Source of the DNA: Citrus sinensis
Taxonomy: Eukaryota; Streptophyta; Magnoliopsida; Sapindales; Rutaceae
Reading direction: 5' to 3'
Length of the DNA: 64,000 bases
Assembly (NCBI RefSeq): GCF_022201045.2
Contig: NC_068556.1
Span: 17,155,501-17,219,500 of the forward strand
Below are positions 22,500 to 33,433 of this stretch, piece after piece. Under the pieces are notes generated by a model, which had not been told where the DNA came from, did no database searches, and saw only the letters and a list, made by a program, of their open reading frames with translations. Positions within the stretch are counted from its first letter, which is position 1; every line of letters begins with the position of its first letter. Position numbers and translations under genes: made by a program.

Positions 22500-22812
22500 A
22501 TGGCATTTGTTCTTCGTTGCTTTGCTGTTTCTTGCAAGCCAAGAAACACATTTTCCAAAACCCACCTTTCTTTTTCAACTCAGTCAACTTTGACCACTTT
22601 CACGTCCTTCAGTTTCTCCACAAGTCTCGACCACAATGTCTTCTTCAAGGAGGTTGCTGTGTTACAGAATCTGTAACATACACACCCAAGGAGAAGAGCA
22701 CACGTGTCCTGAGGATAGAGGAAAAACCATCCAAATGCATCCAATTAAGAGCTGGCTAAGCTGGATCTGTAAGTTACAGATTCTGTAACTTAGCCAGCTC
22801 CCTTCTTCAAAG
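22500..22812 (+). pseudogene. Copy of bS20c exon 1 (transit-peptide exon) split by a MITE
   Basis: From ATG 22500 the sequence codes a Ser/Thr-rich transit-peptide-like stretch ending LTTFTSFSFSTSLDHNVFFK. bS20c exon 1 ends FATFKSLCFSNKLSHNVFST, and the DNA around CACAATGTCTTCT is nearly identical. Leaving out the 153-bp MITE and one copy of its target duplication, this exon is 151 nt. It ends in phase 1 at an AG|GTTATG donor (22812/22813), the same phase as the 157-nt bS20c exon. The MITE brings an early TAA seven codons in. No matching exons 2 and 3 are seen downstream, so this looks like a partial duplication of the gene. Confidence 0.65.
22649..22801. mobile_element. Short Mutator-like MITE, 153 bp, copy 1
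   Basis: Ends are imperfect inverted repeats, GGAGGTTGCTGTGTTACAGA on the left and TCTGTAACTTAGCCAGCTCC on the right. It is flanked by identical 9-bp repeats CTTCTTCAA (22640-22648 and 22802-22810). A 9-bp duplication points to the Mutator superfamily. A second copy is at 33279-33433. Confidence 0.88.
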
Positions 22813-24019
22813 GTTATGCCTTTCTCTTTCTGTTGCAGTTACTCATGACCTTCCCTTTTCACTCTGATTTGTTGCTGGGAGAGTGAAAACCACCAAATAC
22901 AAGAGGCTAAAACAATAAAAGTTAGGTCTCTTTTTGTAAAAGGTAGTTGTTTCTTAGAAAATAAGTAACCTTTTCTTTGTTCACTCTGATTAATTGCTGG
23001 GAATATTAACGCTACCACAAACAAGAGACTGGACTAGAAATGTTTGAATCTTTTTGTGTGAACTGTTGTCGATTCTTAAAAATGAGTCAACCCATTTGTT
23101 TTCTAACCAAGCTGTGTATGCAAGCTGAATTATCAGGCATGGTTCAGTAAAGCTTGTTATCTGGGTTAAAATTCTGGGAAATGTTCATTTGTAGGGGTTT
23201 AGTGACCTATTTTTTTGAAAAGCCGACTCGACAATCGTTGATTGCTTGGCAAGAAGATATGCTTCCAACTCCAGCTTGAGAAAGGTACCCACTTTTGCAA
23301 GTTGATGTCTTTTCTTCAAAGTCTCACAAATAGAAAATTGTTCATTTTTTATTATGTGTCATTGGACATGCCCGTTTCAACAATTTGATCTGCATGTCAA
23401 AACAATTCCGTAGTAATGATTAGTGGATAAAGATGAAATCAAGAATTATTTGATAAAGTTATAAGCTTGGCCATGGACATAGACACCCAGTTGTGAAGAA
23501 GAAAAGATCAGGATTCTTGTAAAGTATAATTTCATCTGATGTGTTGTTGATAAATGATTGGCCTATAGGGGCACGTATCTCTAGTTAACATCCAATGAGC
23601 AATTTTACTATTTTGTTGAAAGTGTGAATTTGCTGACCAAATTGTAACAGTAAAATGATGAGGTTGTGTGTGAAGGCAAAAGTGAGTTTTAACAGTGCAT
23701 TTGGTTATAGAAAAACCCTTCCGTGTTTTTTACTCTTTTTCTTATTTACTTTAGTAATGGTTTTACTGAACTGGTGAACTGTAGTGTTTCCCAGTTTTTA
23801 CTTTATATAGTTGATTCAGTGTAGCTGGGTGTGCCGCTGCTTGCATCAAAGTTTGCTGTTTCTATTTGCACAGAATTCTAAACTAAAAGCATTGCATTCA
23901 TCATCATTTTTGAGTGTTAGAATCTTTTGATATATAAAATGTTTTTTAATCACAGAAGAAGAGTATAAAAAGGGGTGGTGACTCCCATCAGAAGAGGAGC
24001 AGGGAAAATGAAAGGGTGA
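22813..24019. other. Spacer between the exon-1 copy and the bL33-like fragment
   Basis: Moderately AT-rich with no sustained coding. Near 22860 and 22980 two short stretches resemble each other (CACTCTGATT, TTGCTGGGA, CAAGAG), a decayed local duplication of about 120 bp. Confidence 0.4.
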
Positions 24020-24208
24020 GGAGAGACAAGGAAGAAGAAGAATGTAAAAGTCATCAAGCTTGTTTCATCTGCTGGGCCCGGAATTTTCTATGCCAAGATG
24101 AGGAATACAAAGAGTAAGGTAAAACTTGAGATCAAGAAATATGACCCTAGTATAAGATGTCATGTTGAGTTTACAGGGGCGAAAAGAGGTGAGAAATATG
24201 ACCATTGA
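24020..24208 (+). pseudogene. Ribosomal protein bL33-like fragment
   Basis: The frame opens after TGA (24017-24019) and runs to TGA at 24206-24208. It reads RKKKNVKVIKLVSSAGPGIF then YAKMRNTKSKVKLEIKKYDP and ends CHVEFTGAKRGEKYDH. Plant organelle-type bL33 has the same order: a KKK start, an IRLVSAAGTGFFY-like core, a KLExRKYDP block and a HVxFTEAK end. There is no ATG in frame, and substitutions touch conserved Gly and Arg positions. It may be a decayed copy, or the last exon of a gene whose other exons I cannot see. bL33 is a small 50S protein. Confidence 0.55.
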
Positions 24209-24636
24209 ATGATACGCTGCTGCTGTTTATAACCAATCTTGAGTTGAATGAATTAAGAAAATGAAACTGTAGTTGTCGATTAGAACTTATTACATCTGCT
24301 CATTGGCATTTGCTTGTTTAATATGGCTAAGCTGTTTGCTGCAGATAAATTTGATGCTACAATAGCAACCACGTTAAGCTTTACCGAGTATAAGCTGAAT
24401 AGGTACAATAGCTTATGACATCTTTTGATGGATGTAAACTGAGAAACTCAGACAAAGCGTTTATTCCATAATATAATTATAACTACTAGCAGGGACTGTT
24501 ATAACTCAACTAGAAAAATTTCTCAAATAAGAGTATAATACTAACTCCTAAACTGGAAAAACATTTTTTTTTTTTTTCGGAATTTTTGTGCTTCATAGGA
24601 ATTCCCCAATATCAAGATTTCATCTCCCTTTTTCTT
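24209..24636. other. 3' flank of the PPR gene
   Basis: No gene seen. It contains the PPR gene's 3' UTR on the minus strand, with a T-run at about 24563-24579. Confidence 0.4.
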
Positions 24637-26274
24637 TCATGCATTCCCTTTTAGTCCTAGACTTGTGAGTTTTATCACCTTTTTGCCCTGCTCCCCTCTC
24701 TCTTTCAACTTGATGTTCATATCATTCACCAAAATCCCAGTCCTTGGCTCGGGTACCATTCCCTTCAATCTCATCTCATGGAAATAAGATAGAGCATCCT
24801 CTAACCTTCCCTTGTCATACAGCCCATGAATCATAACGGTATAAGATCGCTGGTCAGGTCCCATCCCCTTTTTCTCCATCTCTTCCCATGTATGTCTTAC
24901 TTTGTCTTCACAATCCCAGTTTACATACAACTTTAAAATCACATTGTATGTGTCAGTGCTCATCTTGCATCCATTTCTCTCCATTCTCTCCAATACCCAA
25001 GGAACTTCCTCGGGTTTCTTCAAAGACTTGAGCAGGTAATTGAAAGTTATTTCATTAGGCAAACAGCTTCCATTCTTCTGCTCCATTTCATTCAAATACT
25101 CGTAAACCGTTTCCATCCTCTTAATCTTGCATAGATGCTTGATCAGCGAGTTGTAAGTTGTGACATTTGGGAGACAACCTCTATTCTTCATTTCCCTAAG
25201 AACCTCCAAAGCTTCAGGAATCCTTTTCTTGAAACAAAGTGCATCAATGATACAGTTGCAAGTAACCACATCAGGTTTACGACCTTTCTCCCACATAGCT
25301 TGAAACAACCTCAATGCTGTCCCCAATTTCCCCTTCTTGGTTAGTGCATTTACGAAAGTTGCGTAAGTAACAGAATCTGGCTCACATTTAGATTTAATTA
25401 TATCTTTCCAAAACCTTTTTGCCTCATAAACATTCCCCAACACACACCATCCATTGAGAATAATATTCATTGTCTTTATATCATAACCAAACTCATTCTT
25501 CTCAGACTCGAAAAAAGTTTCAGCCACTTCAACATGCTTGTACCTACATAACCACAACAATAGATTCTGAAAAGCAGACAAATCATCCAATTCCCCAAAC
25601 TCTTTCCTCCTATCAAAAACACCAATTGCTTCCTCTACCATATGTGCAGCTGCATATCTATTAAGCAAGATTCCATAAGTTTTCTCATTCACTAGGTCAG
25701 GCATTTCATCAAACACTTGTATCAACTCCACAAAACGCCTCGCTCTCCCAAGAACATCAAGGATCGCATTGAAAACATTAGACCCGGGTGAATAATCACC
25801 TTCTCTAGACACCCATTTGAAGAATGTATAAGCTGCTTCCCAATCAAAACGATAACGGTTAATAACATTTACAATCAAATCATCAGTTAGTGTAAGCTCA
25901 CATTGGTTCAGAGCTTTCTCAATTTCTCCTTTTGTGCTGACGCTACAGGTCTTGAGAATATTTTGAACATTTATTGCTATTTCATCACCTGGGTAACGTT
26001 GAAACTCGGACTTTTCATCAGAATTAGCGAGTGAATGAACCAACTGAGCTGTTTCGATTCTGCCCAGAAAAAGAAACTCAGAGTTTCTGGCTTGCAAATT
26101 GATAATGGGGATTAGGGTTTTATGTGATGTAACCGAGTTGCAAGATTGAAGTTTTGAGAATTGGGTTGTTAATTGAGAATGGAATTTGAATTTCTGTTGG
26201 AAGTGTTCCCGGTAAATTCTTTTCAACTGTCGAAATCGGGAACGCATTTTGTTCGTCGGTTTTACCCGAGCCAC
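24637..26274 (-). CDS. P-class pentatricopeptide repeat protein, probably mitochondrial, 545 aa
   Basis: A single-exon frame, as most PPR genes have. The N-terminus is basic and free of acidic residues (MARVKPTNKMRSRFRQLKRI), like a mitochondrial presequence; Met10 is an alternative start. From about residue 145 to 515 there are roughly ten tandem ~35-residue helical-hairpin repeats, for example VTYATFVNALTKKGKLGTAL, VTTYNSLIKHLCKIKRMETV and RSYTVMIHGLYDKGRLEDAL. No E, DYW or SMR domain follows the repeats, so it is P class. Such proteins bind organelle RNA and act in its processing, stability or translation; the target cannot be read from sequence. Its position between bS20c and ERF4 matches my recollection of Arabidopsis At3g15200. 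Confidence 0.92.
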   Translation of the reverse strand: MARVKPTNKMRSRFRQLKRIYREHFQQKFKFHSQLTTQFSKLQSCNSVTSHKTLIPIINLQARNSEFLFLGRIETAQLVHSLANSDEKSEFQRYPGDEIAINVQNILKTCSVSTKGEIEKALNQCELTLTDDLIVNVINRYRFDWEAAYTFFKWVSREGDYSPGSNVFNAILDVLGRARRFVELIQVFDEMPDLVNEKTYGILLNRYAAAHMVEEAIGVFDRRKEFGELDDLSAFQNLLLWLCRYKHVEVAETFFESEKNEFGYDIKTMNIILNGWCVLGNVYEAKRFWKDIIKSKCEPDSVTYATFVNALTKKGKLGTALRLFQAMWEKGRKPDVVTCNCIIDALCFKKRIPEALEVLREMKNRGCLPNVTTYNSLIKHLCKIKRMETVYEYLNEMEQKNGSCLPNEITFNYLLKSLKKPEEVPWVLERMERNGCKMSTDTYNVILKLYVNWDCEDKVRHTWEEMEKKGMGPDQRSYTVMIHGLYDKGRLEDALSYFHEMRLKGMVPEPRTGILVNDMNIKLKERGEQGKKVIKLTSLGLKGNA

Positions 26275-26382
26275 GTTTGGATTGATTCTATTTTGAGAAT
26301 GTGTAATTACATCTGAATCCCTAACTTCTTATATTTTTTCAAAAAAATACAGATTTATCCCTTTAATTAAATAGGTCCCCTA

Positions 26383-26860
26383 AATATGGAGATGACAATG
26401 AGCTGGGATGGCCAAGAATTTGTAGTTGTGGGATCAAAGTTAAAACTAATTACAGACGATTCAAAATCCCGTCCCTTCTCAATTATCACAAATATCCCGA
26501 ATGGCCCACCTCAATTAATATTTTAATTTTGTTTACATGCTTTGATTAGATTTAATTTAAAAATTTAATATATATAAAATATATGTGTTTCCATTAACAG
26601 TTCAATTAACATTATCTCCAATATAATTGAAAAAAATAAAGAACATTGCAAATTACACAATATATAATTAATAATGTTAAAGAAAAAATAAAATTGAACA
26701 CATTGTTTGTTAAATAATTGAGCAGATTGGGATCCTATGAAATCTTGAGATAAATCTTAATCCTGTCCCAAAATTACAATTGGGTTCAATTTCAATCCCG
26801 AATCCCATTGCTTTTAAATTGGTCCTAATAATGTGGATCAATCCCATCTCCATCGATACA
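26383..26860. mobile_element. Possible degraded hAT-type element
   Basis: Edges carry GGAGATGACAATGAGCTGGG on the left and CCCATCTCCATC on the right, with subterminal AATCCCG/CGGGATT-like motifs, much like hAT ends. No clean inverted repeat or target duplication is seen. Confidence 0.3.
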
Positions 26861-27209
26861 AAATCCCGAATCTCAATTAGGAATTGAAATTTTTATTCAT
26901 ATATATATATTCCCTACCTAGTGTTGGATTGCAACTAATATTATGAATTTACTTTGGCGAGAAAAAAGCAATATTATTGTAATCAGCAATCCAAATATCA
27001 TGGTCCCATTTAATTTGTGGAGAGATGGAATGAGATAAAGCAATGTTGTAGGTAATTACATTTGCCCCTAACCTTTGGCAAAAAGAATTAAATTCTTTAG
27101 TATCAATAGATACTGCCTAACGATAGTTAATATAAGTACTTTTCTTACAAAATTGTTATAAAAAAAAATCACAAATTTAAGGTATGAAAATTCTAATCTA
27201 AGGTCACTT

Positions 27210-27485
27210 AGGGTGCGTTTAAAATTGAAGTTGGACAACTGTAACTTAAAAGTTACAGTACTAAAGTATTTGGTAAACATTAGCTGTTGTATTTTGGAAG
27301 GTATGTTGATATAATTTTTTACTTGTATAATGAAAAATTTATTATATTTTTAATAATTTTATCAACATTATTATTTAAAATTTACATTTACTATATGTTA
27401 TTAACTTTAATTTCATAATTACACTTTTTTTTTCCACAGCAGCTGTACCTTAAAAATTATAGTATCTCAATCTCAAACGCACTCT
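27210..27485. mobile_element. MITE-like element, about 275 bp
   Basis: Left end AGGGTGCGTTTAAAATTG and right end CAATCTCAAACGCACTCT form an imperfect ~18-bp inverted repeat. A shorter inverted match (GTAACTTAAAAGTTACAGTA against TTAAAAATTATAGTATC) lies inside. GGGTGCGTTT-type ends are common among plant hAT MITEs. No clear target duplication. Confidence 0.6.
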
Positions 27486-28805
27486 TAATCCAATGGTAGT
27501 GTGCGTGTGTTTTTATTTATATTTATATTTTTTTATTCTTTTTACAAAGCATCCCATGGTTGTTTAAAATTAAAATTAAAGATTATGTTTAATTGGGTAA
27601 AAATTAAATAAATAAGAAGCTTATCTTCAAGTTCATGCTTCCAAACCCATACAAATACAAGTTAACTCATTAATATTTTTGAGCTCTCTGCCATTTGCAA
27701 CATTGAATTATTCTCTGCTAAATTTGGACAATTGTTTCAGTTTTCAACGAGTGGGGGTGTTGTTTCTATTGGTTTACTAAACTACACTTAGTTTGGGGCG
27801 TCACATAAATGTAGCTTACAGTTAAATAAAATTCATCATTGATTCATCTAGTGTCTCTGCTCTTTATTTATTTTTATACTACAAAATTTAAGTATAAATT
27901 ATAATAACTATTACTTAAGAAAATCCTAAAAAAAAAAAAATATGGATGGATGGATGTATGGTGCAGATATTGCATCCTAGAGTTTTAAGTCACACCTTGA
28001 AAAAATATGTTAATTTAAAATTTTAAAATAATTAAGTTGTCCACTAGTATTTAAAAAATTCACGTGGCAGAATTTCATATGAAGCAGCACTGACTATTTT
28101 CATTCCCATGTCTGTACGACGACTTCTTATCTACACGTGTCAAATCACAACGGGAATCACCATAATAGCCGTCCGATTCTGGTGAGTCAACATCTCCGCG
28201 GGATCGGGTGGATGGATACGATCCGATTTACGCGGCCAGAGGACGGAGAAAGCCGACAAATCATCAATCAAAAATAGAAAAAGAAAAAATCTAAAAATAG
28301 ATGAACCGCCGTTATTCCCGTTCTTGTTAAAAAAGAGAAACAGAAAGCGGCACACAGACTTGCCGTCATAACCGCCGTTATCATAGCCGCCCTTGGACTT
28401 ATCTGCTGCCACGTTTCCTTAGGGAAACCGCGTGCCACGCGTCTACTAGTAAGGGGGCTCAACATTTATCATGTCTAGTGTGGACCCACTACGTTTGGCT
28501 GCGGCAGGGCGTCTGGAGCCCATAATTTTTTTTTTGGAACAGCAGAGTCAAAGTCATCGTTGACCGCGCCGAGTGAAAAAGCGAAGCGCCGTAGCACGTG
28601 AGTGGCGTGCTTGCGCCCTTAGCGTTTTCAGTAGGCTTTCATTAAATACAGGCTCTCATTAATATATTTTTTTTCTTTTTTCAACAATGTAAATATAAAC
28701 ATCCAGGGCCATTTTAGTTAGTGCATGTACATCAAAAATTAATTACGTAAAAAATTCGTTTAAAAATATCGGCATTTAATCCTGGTGTCATATAAATAAG
28801 AATAA
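27486..28805. other. Upstream spacer of the ERF gene
   Basis: No gene seen. A GC-richer patch at about 28110-28640 contains an AGCCGCC box (28385-28391) and a CACGTG G-box near 28596, and may be distal promoter. The short open frames here have no recognisable content. Confidence 0.4.
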
Positions 28806-28995
28806 TGATACAGCCACAAATTCTTGTACAAACTTATTTTGTACAAACTGATGTGGCATGATAAGATTGGTTGAATTAAATATCACTTGGCCCACATAAT
28901 TTATTTTTATTAATTTATATTTTTATTTAACCAATGAATTAATGCCACGTCAGTTTGTACAAAATAAATTTGTACAAAAGTTTGTGGTTGTATCA
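28806..28995. mobile_element. MITE, about 190 bp
   Basis: Left arm TGATACAGCCACAAATTCTT is mirrored by right arm AAAAGTTTGTGGTTGTATCA. Both arms continue inward with TTGTACAAA/TTTGTACAA and GTGGCAT/ATGCCAC blocks, giving ~60-bp imperfect inverted arms. The target site is AT-rich and unresolved. A short related fragment (TTTTGTACAAACATTATTTT) is near 38810. Confidence 0.7.
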
Positions 28996-29247
28996 TTACT
29001 CAATAAATAAATGTCTACTAAATATAAGGTGCGTAAGGATTATTGAATGCCATAAGATAAGATAGAAAATTTCTTAAATATTTCGACCATGCAACGATAA
29101 CAAGAATCCCTAAGGTCACAACGTGGCGTAGTCTCATTAGGCAACATAATTGAACTGAATATTAGTTCGTGTAAGGGAAGCCACACCACATCTCTTGCTT
29201 TTACTGTACCCAACAACAAGCGCCCACAAAAGCGGTGTCGCTTTAAC

Positions 29248-29282
29248 ACACACAAACACACACGCACACACACACACACACA
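29248..29282. repeat. CA microsatellite in the ERF promoter
   Basis: An interrupted (CA)n run about 30-60 bp upstream of the TATA box, followed by a short CT run. Confidence 0.85.
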
Positions 29283-29310
29283 TTCTCTCTCTCTTCCCCG
29301 CATATTATTC

Positions 29311-29323
29311 TATAAAAGCCGCC
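29311..29323 (+). promoter_or_regulatory. TATA box followed directly by a GCC-box, ERF promoter
   Basis: TATAAAA at 29311-29317 is about 65 bp upstream of the ERF start codon. It is followed at 29317-29323 by AGCCGCC, the core GCC-box bound by ERF proteins. A repressor ERF could bind its own core promoter here; this is inference. Confidence 0.7.
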
Positions 29324-29379
29324 ACTGCTCTCGTTCGTTTCCTTCAAGAGCTAACAAACAACTTGCTCCTCTGTTCAAA

Positions 29380-30006
29380 ATGGCTCCGAGAGATAAGCTC
29401 AACAAACCATCCTCTAACCCGAATCCGAATTCGAAGGATATGGAGATCCGATACAGAGGAGTGAGGAAGCGGCCGTGGGGGCGTTACGCCGCCGAGATCC
29501 GGGACCCGGGGAAGAAAACCCGCGTCTGGCTCGGCACCTTCGACACCGCCGAGGAAGCAGCACGTGCCTACGACGCAGCAGCGCGTGAGTTCCGCGGCGC
29601 CAAAGCCAAGACAAACTTCCCAACGCCAAACGAAATCCTTGGCACCCTCGCCCGCAGCCCCAGCCAGAGCAGCACCGTGGAGTCATCCTCTCCTCCTCCG
29701 CCGACGCTGCTGCCACAGCCACAGCCGCTGCCACAGCTAAACCTAGCTCTCAACAGCTACCGTAATGCCGGCGCGTGCCTCCCAGTCGCCACGGCGCGTC
29801 CGGTCCTTTTCTTCGACGTTTTCTCCTCCGGTGGTACTGTTGCGACTCACCGTGATGCACGCTGTGTTGGTTTTTATCCCGGCGGGACCCAGAGCGACTC
29901 CGATTCGTCATCGGTCGTCGTTGATTACGATCCTCGTTCGTCTGAGAGAAGATTGATTGATCTTGATCTTGATCTTAATCTCCCTCCTCCACCTGAAGTG
30001 GCTTGA
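29380..30006 (+). CDS. ERF4: ERF-type repressor with C-terminal EAR motif, ERF4-like, 208 aa
   Basis: An intronless single-AP2 protein. The DNA-binding domain spans about residues 24-82, with [20 protein letters not shown] and [20 protein letters not shown]. It has the Ala and Asp residues ([15 protein letters not shown]) that mark the ERF rather than the DREB subgroup, so GCC-box binding is expected. The C-terminus ends with [14 protein letters not shown], an EAR repression motif that recruits corepressors. The middle is Ser/Pro/Gln-rich. Domain order and size match group VIII ERF3/ERF4 proteins, which repress ethylene- and jasmonate-related genes. The start is the first ATG after the TATA box. 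The locus position also fits Arabidopsis ERF4 (At3g15210). The GC-rich coding contrasts with its AT-rich surroundings. Confidence 0.93.
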   Translation: MAPRDKLNKPSSNPNPNSKDMEIRYRGVRKRPWGRYAAEIRDPGKKTRVWLGTFDTAEEAARAYDAAAREFRGAKAKTNFPTPNEILGTLARSPSQSSTVESSSPPPPTLLPQPQPLPQLNLALNSYRNAGACLPVATARPVLFFDVFSSGGTVATHRDARCVGFYPGGTQSDSDSSSVVVDYDPRSSERRLIDLDLDLNLPPPPEVA

Positions 30007-33000
30007 GTTTTTGGACTGAAGCTAATGCTGACGTGTACGGCGATGGTGATGTGTATATAGTGACCCTAGCAAGATCCTTTGGTCGATCTTCGTATTTTTG
30101 TTTTTGCAACTGGAAAATCTAGGACGGTTACTCCACGTTGTTTTTAACTGCTGCCGTTAGAAATATATATATATATGTGTTTAATGCTTAGTCAAATGAT
30201 ATAAGAGAAGTGAGAACCCTTTTTTATGATCTATGTTTGATTTTGAGTGTTAAGTGTTTTAGTCAAATTCAATGATTTTCTCGTTCATCATAAAAACAAT
30301 TCCATCTTTTCAAGTTAATTAATGCCCTATGTTTGGTTGCCGAGAAAACCAAATAAAAAGATGTAAATCAGATAAGTCAAATACATGCATGAATAAAATT
30401 AAAACCCTTTTTTTTGGTTAAATTATTGTACTCTGGCGATGAACAAAGATGAAAACTGTTTATGTTTGGTGTAAATATTGACTTATTATTTTTTAAAATT
30501 TAAATATATATTTTTTATTTTTATTAGGAAGATAAAAAAATAAATCATCAACCCAAATATGGAGGACGGTTTGAAAATACTAAATTCTAAAGTTTATTCA
30601 TTACTTTTGAATGCAGTAAGAACTGTCACTTCTCATAGACTATCTGGATATGTTTTACAATCGAAACGTAATATTTATTTCATTTACTTAACAATGAAAA
30701 AGAATGTCTTGATAAGATTTTGTTATTAGTTTTATACCCCTATTAGTAACTTTTTTTTACTTATTTTCATCTGATGGTGCCTAAATTGGGAGTCCTCAAT
30801 CAAGCTTGAAGAGATATGACATACTTTTTTAGAATATAGTATCCCATCTTCTATCCCCATAAATGCAACAATTAAAATTTATGTTATATTTATTTACTAC
30901 AATCAAGCTAATTGTTAATTAAATTTTAAAAATTTTATTTTTGTTTATTTACTACATTTTACGTGTAGAATTTTAATTTTTTTTTAATTAAAAAAAAGGT
31001 GTGATTCAAGTACAAACATGTCGCCGCCTCGCCGGCGCTGTCGGGTCGTGAGATGCAATACTTAGAAGCCATGCTTTGCGAAACGGCGAGAGAATCGGCG
31101 TTCAGCAGCTTACGCTACTAGTATTTTTTCCGCTTACGTCACCCCTTGCGGCCCCACTTGATTTAATTACTTTTTTTAATTCAGTAGCGGGTAAGAGGGG
31201 CGGCTTCATGGCGAGAAACAAAAGTGGGCCCCACTTAAATCTCCTCGTGATTCTCGAACTTTGTTACTTGTTTTTCTTTTGTTATCATGTCTGCCCATCA
31301 AACGATTCCTAGGGTGTTTCAAATCAGACGGTTGGTAATGAAAATGGAAAGCGTGTGGTGGGAGAGTCATCATTTAACTTGAAATGAGTTTCTTGTGGCT
31401 GGCTGTTTCTTGGTTTTTCTTATTTATTGATTTTGCTAATTATTAATTATTAGGCGGCACCGACAGTGAAACCGCCGCTGGGTTATACGACACCGAATCA
31501 GCGTGTTCCGCGATAGGCGTCCAAATGTGGGGGCCATGGAAGACTAATTCCGTGTTCACAAGGTACTTGTCGGGATACGAGTTAAATTATTGCGAACCTC
31601 CACCGTCCGATTGGAAAGCAATTGTTTTTTTTTTCTAAAGAATATTTTATTCATTTTTCTAAAACATGTTCGTTTTTTGTTTTTAACATTAACAGATTAT
31701 TTTTCTTTTAATGTTATAATTTACAAATATTACAATCTGAAATTTATAAAAAAATTTGAAATAATTGACTTGTAATATACTCATAACTACATAAAGTCTT
31801 ATTCACAAATTATAGAAAAAAATAAATGATTGAACTTTCAAAATGGAGAGGACTTGAAACGGTTAATGGCATTGGCTATCGGTGGCTTGGTGGCATACTT
31901 AATTCATTCGAACTAGATTTTTTGTTGTTTTCAAGTTTTAGTTATGAAAGTTAGGTAGCGTTTATTTTTTTAATTTAAAATAAGAACATATTGATTTTTT
32001 TTAAAATCTGAATATAAATATTTAAATGGCACATTTTTTTAAATATTCAAATGTAAATGAATTTTATTTATTTTTATTAAAAAATTTAAACATCATTATT
32101 TAACATTTATGTCTTTGTCAAATAAATGAAAAAAAGATTAGGTCTTATAGTTTAAGAAATAAATATATTTCACGAAGATAATTTGGGGATATAATATTTA
32201 ATTCACATTCAAACATTTTTTTATTCATATAACAATAAAAAAAATTTACTTTTTCTATTTAGATGTAAATATATGAAAATCAGACATAAATTATAAAAAG
32301 TTAAATAAGTCAATTTTTTTTAAAAATGAAATGAATAAAATTTCAGATTTTAAATATTTAATAAACAAATTCTTAATGTGTAGGATTGGTTTACGTAAGT
32401 GTATTTTACAAAGAATTTAATAAGAATTATCCTAAACTTTTCATTATAATCGAAATATAGAATTATTATTTACGTGTTCAAGAAATGTCAGATGATAATA
32501 AAAAATTTAATATTCGCTCTAATGAAAAAAATAAAGTAATCATAAATGTATTATTCTTGGTTAGAGGAGTGAACACAAAGTATTAACTAAAAAAAAAACA
32601 AGAAGAAAACACCCAAAATGGCGGTAAAGGCGAATAAAGTAAGAATACAAAATTTTAATTGCGCTCAATCTAAAAAAATCAAAGACCAAAAACAATACCA
32701 ATATTTTTATTAAAAATAAAAAAACAAAAACCACTTTCAAAAGTGTTTATTTTTCAATGGATCCACGTGTGAATCAGTCTCGCGAGAAAAGGCGCGGCAG
32801 CCGCATTTTTTTGTGGGTCCCGGACTGCCTGTCGTCGTCTGGAATCAACGAACACCGCGGTTTTCTTTCTTTAATAATGAAGCCATCAAGCCAATACCTC
32901 TCCCACCAGTCGTCTGTCTCCACGTGTAAAGATTCACATGGTATCTGTACGAATGTTTGAAAAACTATAAGCGGGCGGTTTGGTGGTGACGTGTCGAAGA

Positions 33001-33278
33001 CGACAGACAGCTGATGGCTGGCCGTCGGCTAACGCACGGAAATTAGCCACGTGTTAGCCTGCGGACGTGCTTCCAAGAGAAGCAACAGCTGAGAGTTTAG
33101 CGGATAGGGAAAGGTTCGCTCCGACTCCAGTGAGTGACCCGCATTAAAGCTGCAGTTCATTGGGCTGTCGTGTAACGGGCGTGTTAGTTAAAAAATGCTG
33201 CCTTCGGTGGGGGTTTTGGCCTTTTGTGACGATGACTGAGAGCATTGGACAAGTAGAAGAAAGCACTACGAAACAAAC
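30007..33278. other. Long intergenic stretch between the ERF and Yippee genes
   Basis: Mostly AT-rich. GC-richer patches at about 31020-31320, 31455-31610 and 32755-33250 carry no sustained coding. The last patch has CCACGTGT motifs at about 32763, 32919 and 33047, a cluster of G-box/ABRE-like sites. I see no gene, RNA gene or clear element here. Confidence 0.4.
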
Positions 33279-33433
33279 GGAGGTTGCTATGTTACAGCAT
33301 CTGTATCATATACAAACCCAAAGCGAATAGCACACGTGTCCCCACTTACAGAGAAAAAGCAATGCAAATGCAAGGTTGGGGGTTGGCTGAAGCAGCATTT
33401 GTAAGTTACAGATGCTGTAACTTAGCCAGCTCC
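33279..33433. mobile_element. Short Mutator-like MITE, 155 bp, copy 2
   Basis: Same family as 22649-22801, with ends GGAGGTTGCTATGTTACAGC and GCTGTAACTTAGCCAGCTCC and a similar interior containing CACACGTGTCC. The flanking 9 bp (GAAACAAAC and ACACATACG) do not match, so the target duplication is lost or the ends have changed. Confidence 0.8.

Noticed and set aside
28140..28465. Minus-strand open frames upstream of the ERF gene
   Set aside because: Phe-rich low-complexity translations of A-rich DNA with no domain; more likely promoter DNA.
29414..29753. Antisense open frames (Arg/Ser/Cys-rich) across the ERF gene
   Set aside because: Shadows of the GC-rich ERF coding strand; no domain.
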